Shown piece after piece: positions 24,331 to 25,127 of a stretch of DNA of 25,127 nt. A program made the translations under genes and the position numbers. A model generated the notes under the pieces. That model was not told where the DNA came from. It did no database searches and worked only from the letters and a program-made list of their open reading frames with translations. The stretch comes from Pseudobdellovibrionaceae bacterium. GTDB lineage: Bacteria > Bdellovibrionota > Bdellovibrionia > Bdellovibrionales > Bdellovibrionaceae. The stretch covers positions 1-25,127 of the forward strand of contig JACMRP010000195.1 of the NCBI GenBank assembly GCA_014376325.1, given 5' to 3'. Within the stretch, counting starts at the first letter, position 1. Every line of letters begins with the position of its first letter.

Positions 24331-24891
24331 CTAAAGCCAGTTTTTTCGAAAATTTTTACGATCCACTGGCCATGTGGCCCACTTTGATTTTCCGTGGGCC
24401 GCGACTCTGAGATTTTCGATCACCGTATCTAGGTCGTCTAGAGACCAAAAGTCGTCTGCGTGTTTGCTTTTACCCTTCAGAGCCAAGTGACCTGACAGCG
24501 AATGGGCCATGCCGCTCATCGGTGGAATCAGAAATCCCATGGATGAAAGAACTCCCTGCAAACGAGAGAGCACTTCTTTACCGCCCACCGAATGCATTAG
24601 CACGCAAGCGCCCGCCGCTTTTCCCACAATGCGCGGATCGCCCTCGAGATGCGTAATGTCCTCTAAAAATTTTTGAAGAGGGCTTCCCCAAGAATCCCAG
24701 TAAGTTCCGGTCATAAAAAGTAGCGCGTCCGCATCGTCAATCCGGTCGGCCAACTTTTTACTGTGTTTCACTTTGTTTAAATGAGCGATGTCCCATTCGA
24801 TGTCTTTGTGGGTCTTCTGAAGTTTTTTAATGACGATGGCGCTATTACCGCGCGCTCCGTGAACGCTGCCGTTCAATATCAATATTTTCAT
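24331..24891 (-). CDS. NADPH-dependent FMN reductase-like flavodoxin-fold protein
   Basis: A 186-aa protein of the flavodoxin-like fold. The N-terminal MKILILNGSVHGARGNS is the FMN phosphate-binding loop (residues 7-17). LLFMTGTYWDSWGSPLQKFLEDI (around 57-80) is the second flavin loop and dimer helix. CVLMHSVGGKEVLSRLQGVLSSMG is the third. Such enzymes use NAD(P)H to reduce FMN, quinones or azo compounds. No signal peptide. It starts 9 bp after the stop of the upstream monooxygenase on the same strand, so the two flavoenzymes are probably co-transcribed and may work together, for example with the reductase supplying reduced flavin. Confidence 0.85.
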   Translation of the reverse strand: MKILILNGSVHGARGNSAIVIKKLQKTHKDIEWDIAHLNKVKHSKKLADRIDDADALLFMTGTYWDSWGSPLQKFLEDITHLEGDPRIVGKAAGACVLMHSVGGKEVLSRLQGVLSSMGFLIPPMSGMAHSLSGHLALKGKSKHADDFWSLDDLDTVIENLRVAAHGKSKWATWPVDRKNFRKNWL

Positions 24892-24900
24892 TGGTTCAGG

Positions 24901-25127
24901 TTAGAGACTTAACTGCTCGTCGTCAAATGCCGCATTCCAGGCCTTGCCGTGATCATTAATCTTAAGCTTAAAGTGCCGTCCCAAATACTGACTGAGCTCC
25001 GCAGTGTCCAATCCCTGGCCCACGAATCCGACGTATTGATCGGGACGAATTAAAATAATACCGTCTTTTTCAACGCCAAAAGCATGCAACAAGTTTTGGA
25101 TGTCCGGGACATTTGCGAGCGTATGGA
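24901..25127 (-). CDS. FAD-dependent monooxygenase, C-terminal end only
   Basis: The frame is open to the window edge, so only the last 75 codons are seen. The visible part reads VPDIQNLLHAFGVEKDGIILIRPDQYVGFVGQG. That is the thioredoxin-like C-terminal module of aromatic-ring FAD hydroxylases (phenol or UbiH/MhpA-type), where GIILIRPDQYVG is the conserved strand pair. The catalytic and FAD domains lie outside the window, so the substrate cannot be judged. It lies 9 bp upstream of the FMN reductase-like gene. Confidence 0.7.
   Translation of the reverse strand, partial: HTLANVPDIQNLLHAFGVEKDGIILIRPDQYVGFVGQGLDTAELSQYLGRHFKLKINDHGKAWNAAFDDEQLSL

Overview
The window looks like ordinary chromosome from a Bdellovibrio-like bacterium (Bdellovibrionota). 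This is inferred from gene content: a deaminase resembling the Bd3614-type family, a leucine-degradation operon, many short secreted proteins with no recognisable family, a sigma-54 activator and moderate GC. There are no insertion sequences, phage genes, CRISPR arrays or tRNAs. The left end is the 3' part of a SelO/YdiU-like gene and the right end is the 3' part of a flavoprotein monooxygenase gene.

Layout. 1-1230: SelO-like protein (+). 1231-1394: convergent gap with an 18-bp perfect inverted repeat just past both stop codons. 1395-8759 (-): an anchored unknown protein, then a leucine/isovalerate catabolic operon. In transcription order the operon is hotdog protein, methylcrotonyl-CoA carboxylase beta, methylglutaconyl-CoA hydratase, biotin carboxylase, separate biotin carrier, HMG-CoA lyase. 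Several junctions overlap (ATGA, TAATG), so translation is probably coupled. 8852-10389 (+): exported protein overlapping a fused-domain methyltransferase. 10478-11782 (+): two exported or anchored unknowns.

11783-13745 is the most interesting block. A PspF-like sigma-54 activator with no sensor domain (12409-13368, -) sits between two small genes: a very hydrophilic Asp-rich protein (11969-12355) and a DUF1328 membrane peptide (13572-13745). Each small gene has a -24/-12 promoter with exact GG-N10-GC spacing. This reads as a compact, possibly stress-responsive sigma-54 module.

13738-16286 (-): glutamine amidotransferase, NamZ-type (DUF1343) muramidase and DOMON-like protein, probably one operon. 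16410-16740: lipoprotein gene broken by a one-base frameshift. 16855-18027: glutathione S-transferase and exported tyrosine phosphatase with overlapping 3' ends. 18245-19466: unknown protein and group II truncated haemoglobin. 19520-19900: RNase P RNA (-). 20024-22032: exported FnIII protein, RDD/SHOCT membrane protein and deaminase.

22089-24123: a fused AdoMet decarboxylase-spermidine synthase, then iron superoxide dismutase with a strong terminator. 24161-24330 is a convergent gap holding four TTACTSAA repeats and two tandem TGTGCA-N5-TGCACA palindromes exactly 20 bp apart. It resembles a regulatory or protein-binding island with no obvious target gene. 24331-25127 (-): FMN reductase-like flavoprotein and the monooxygenase C-terminus.
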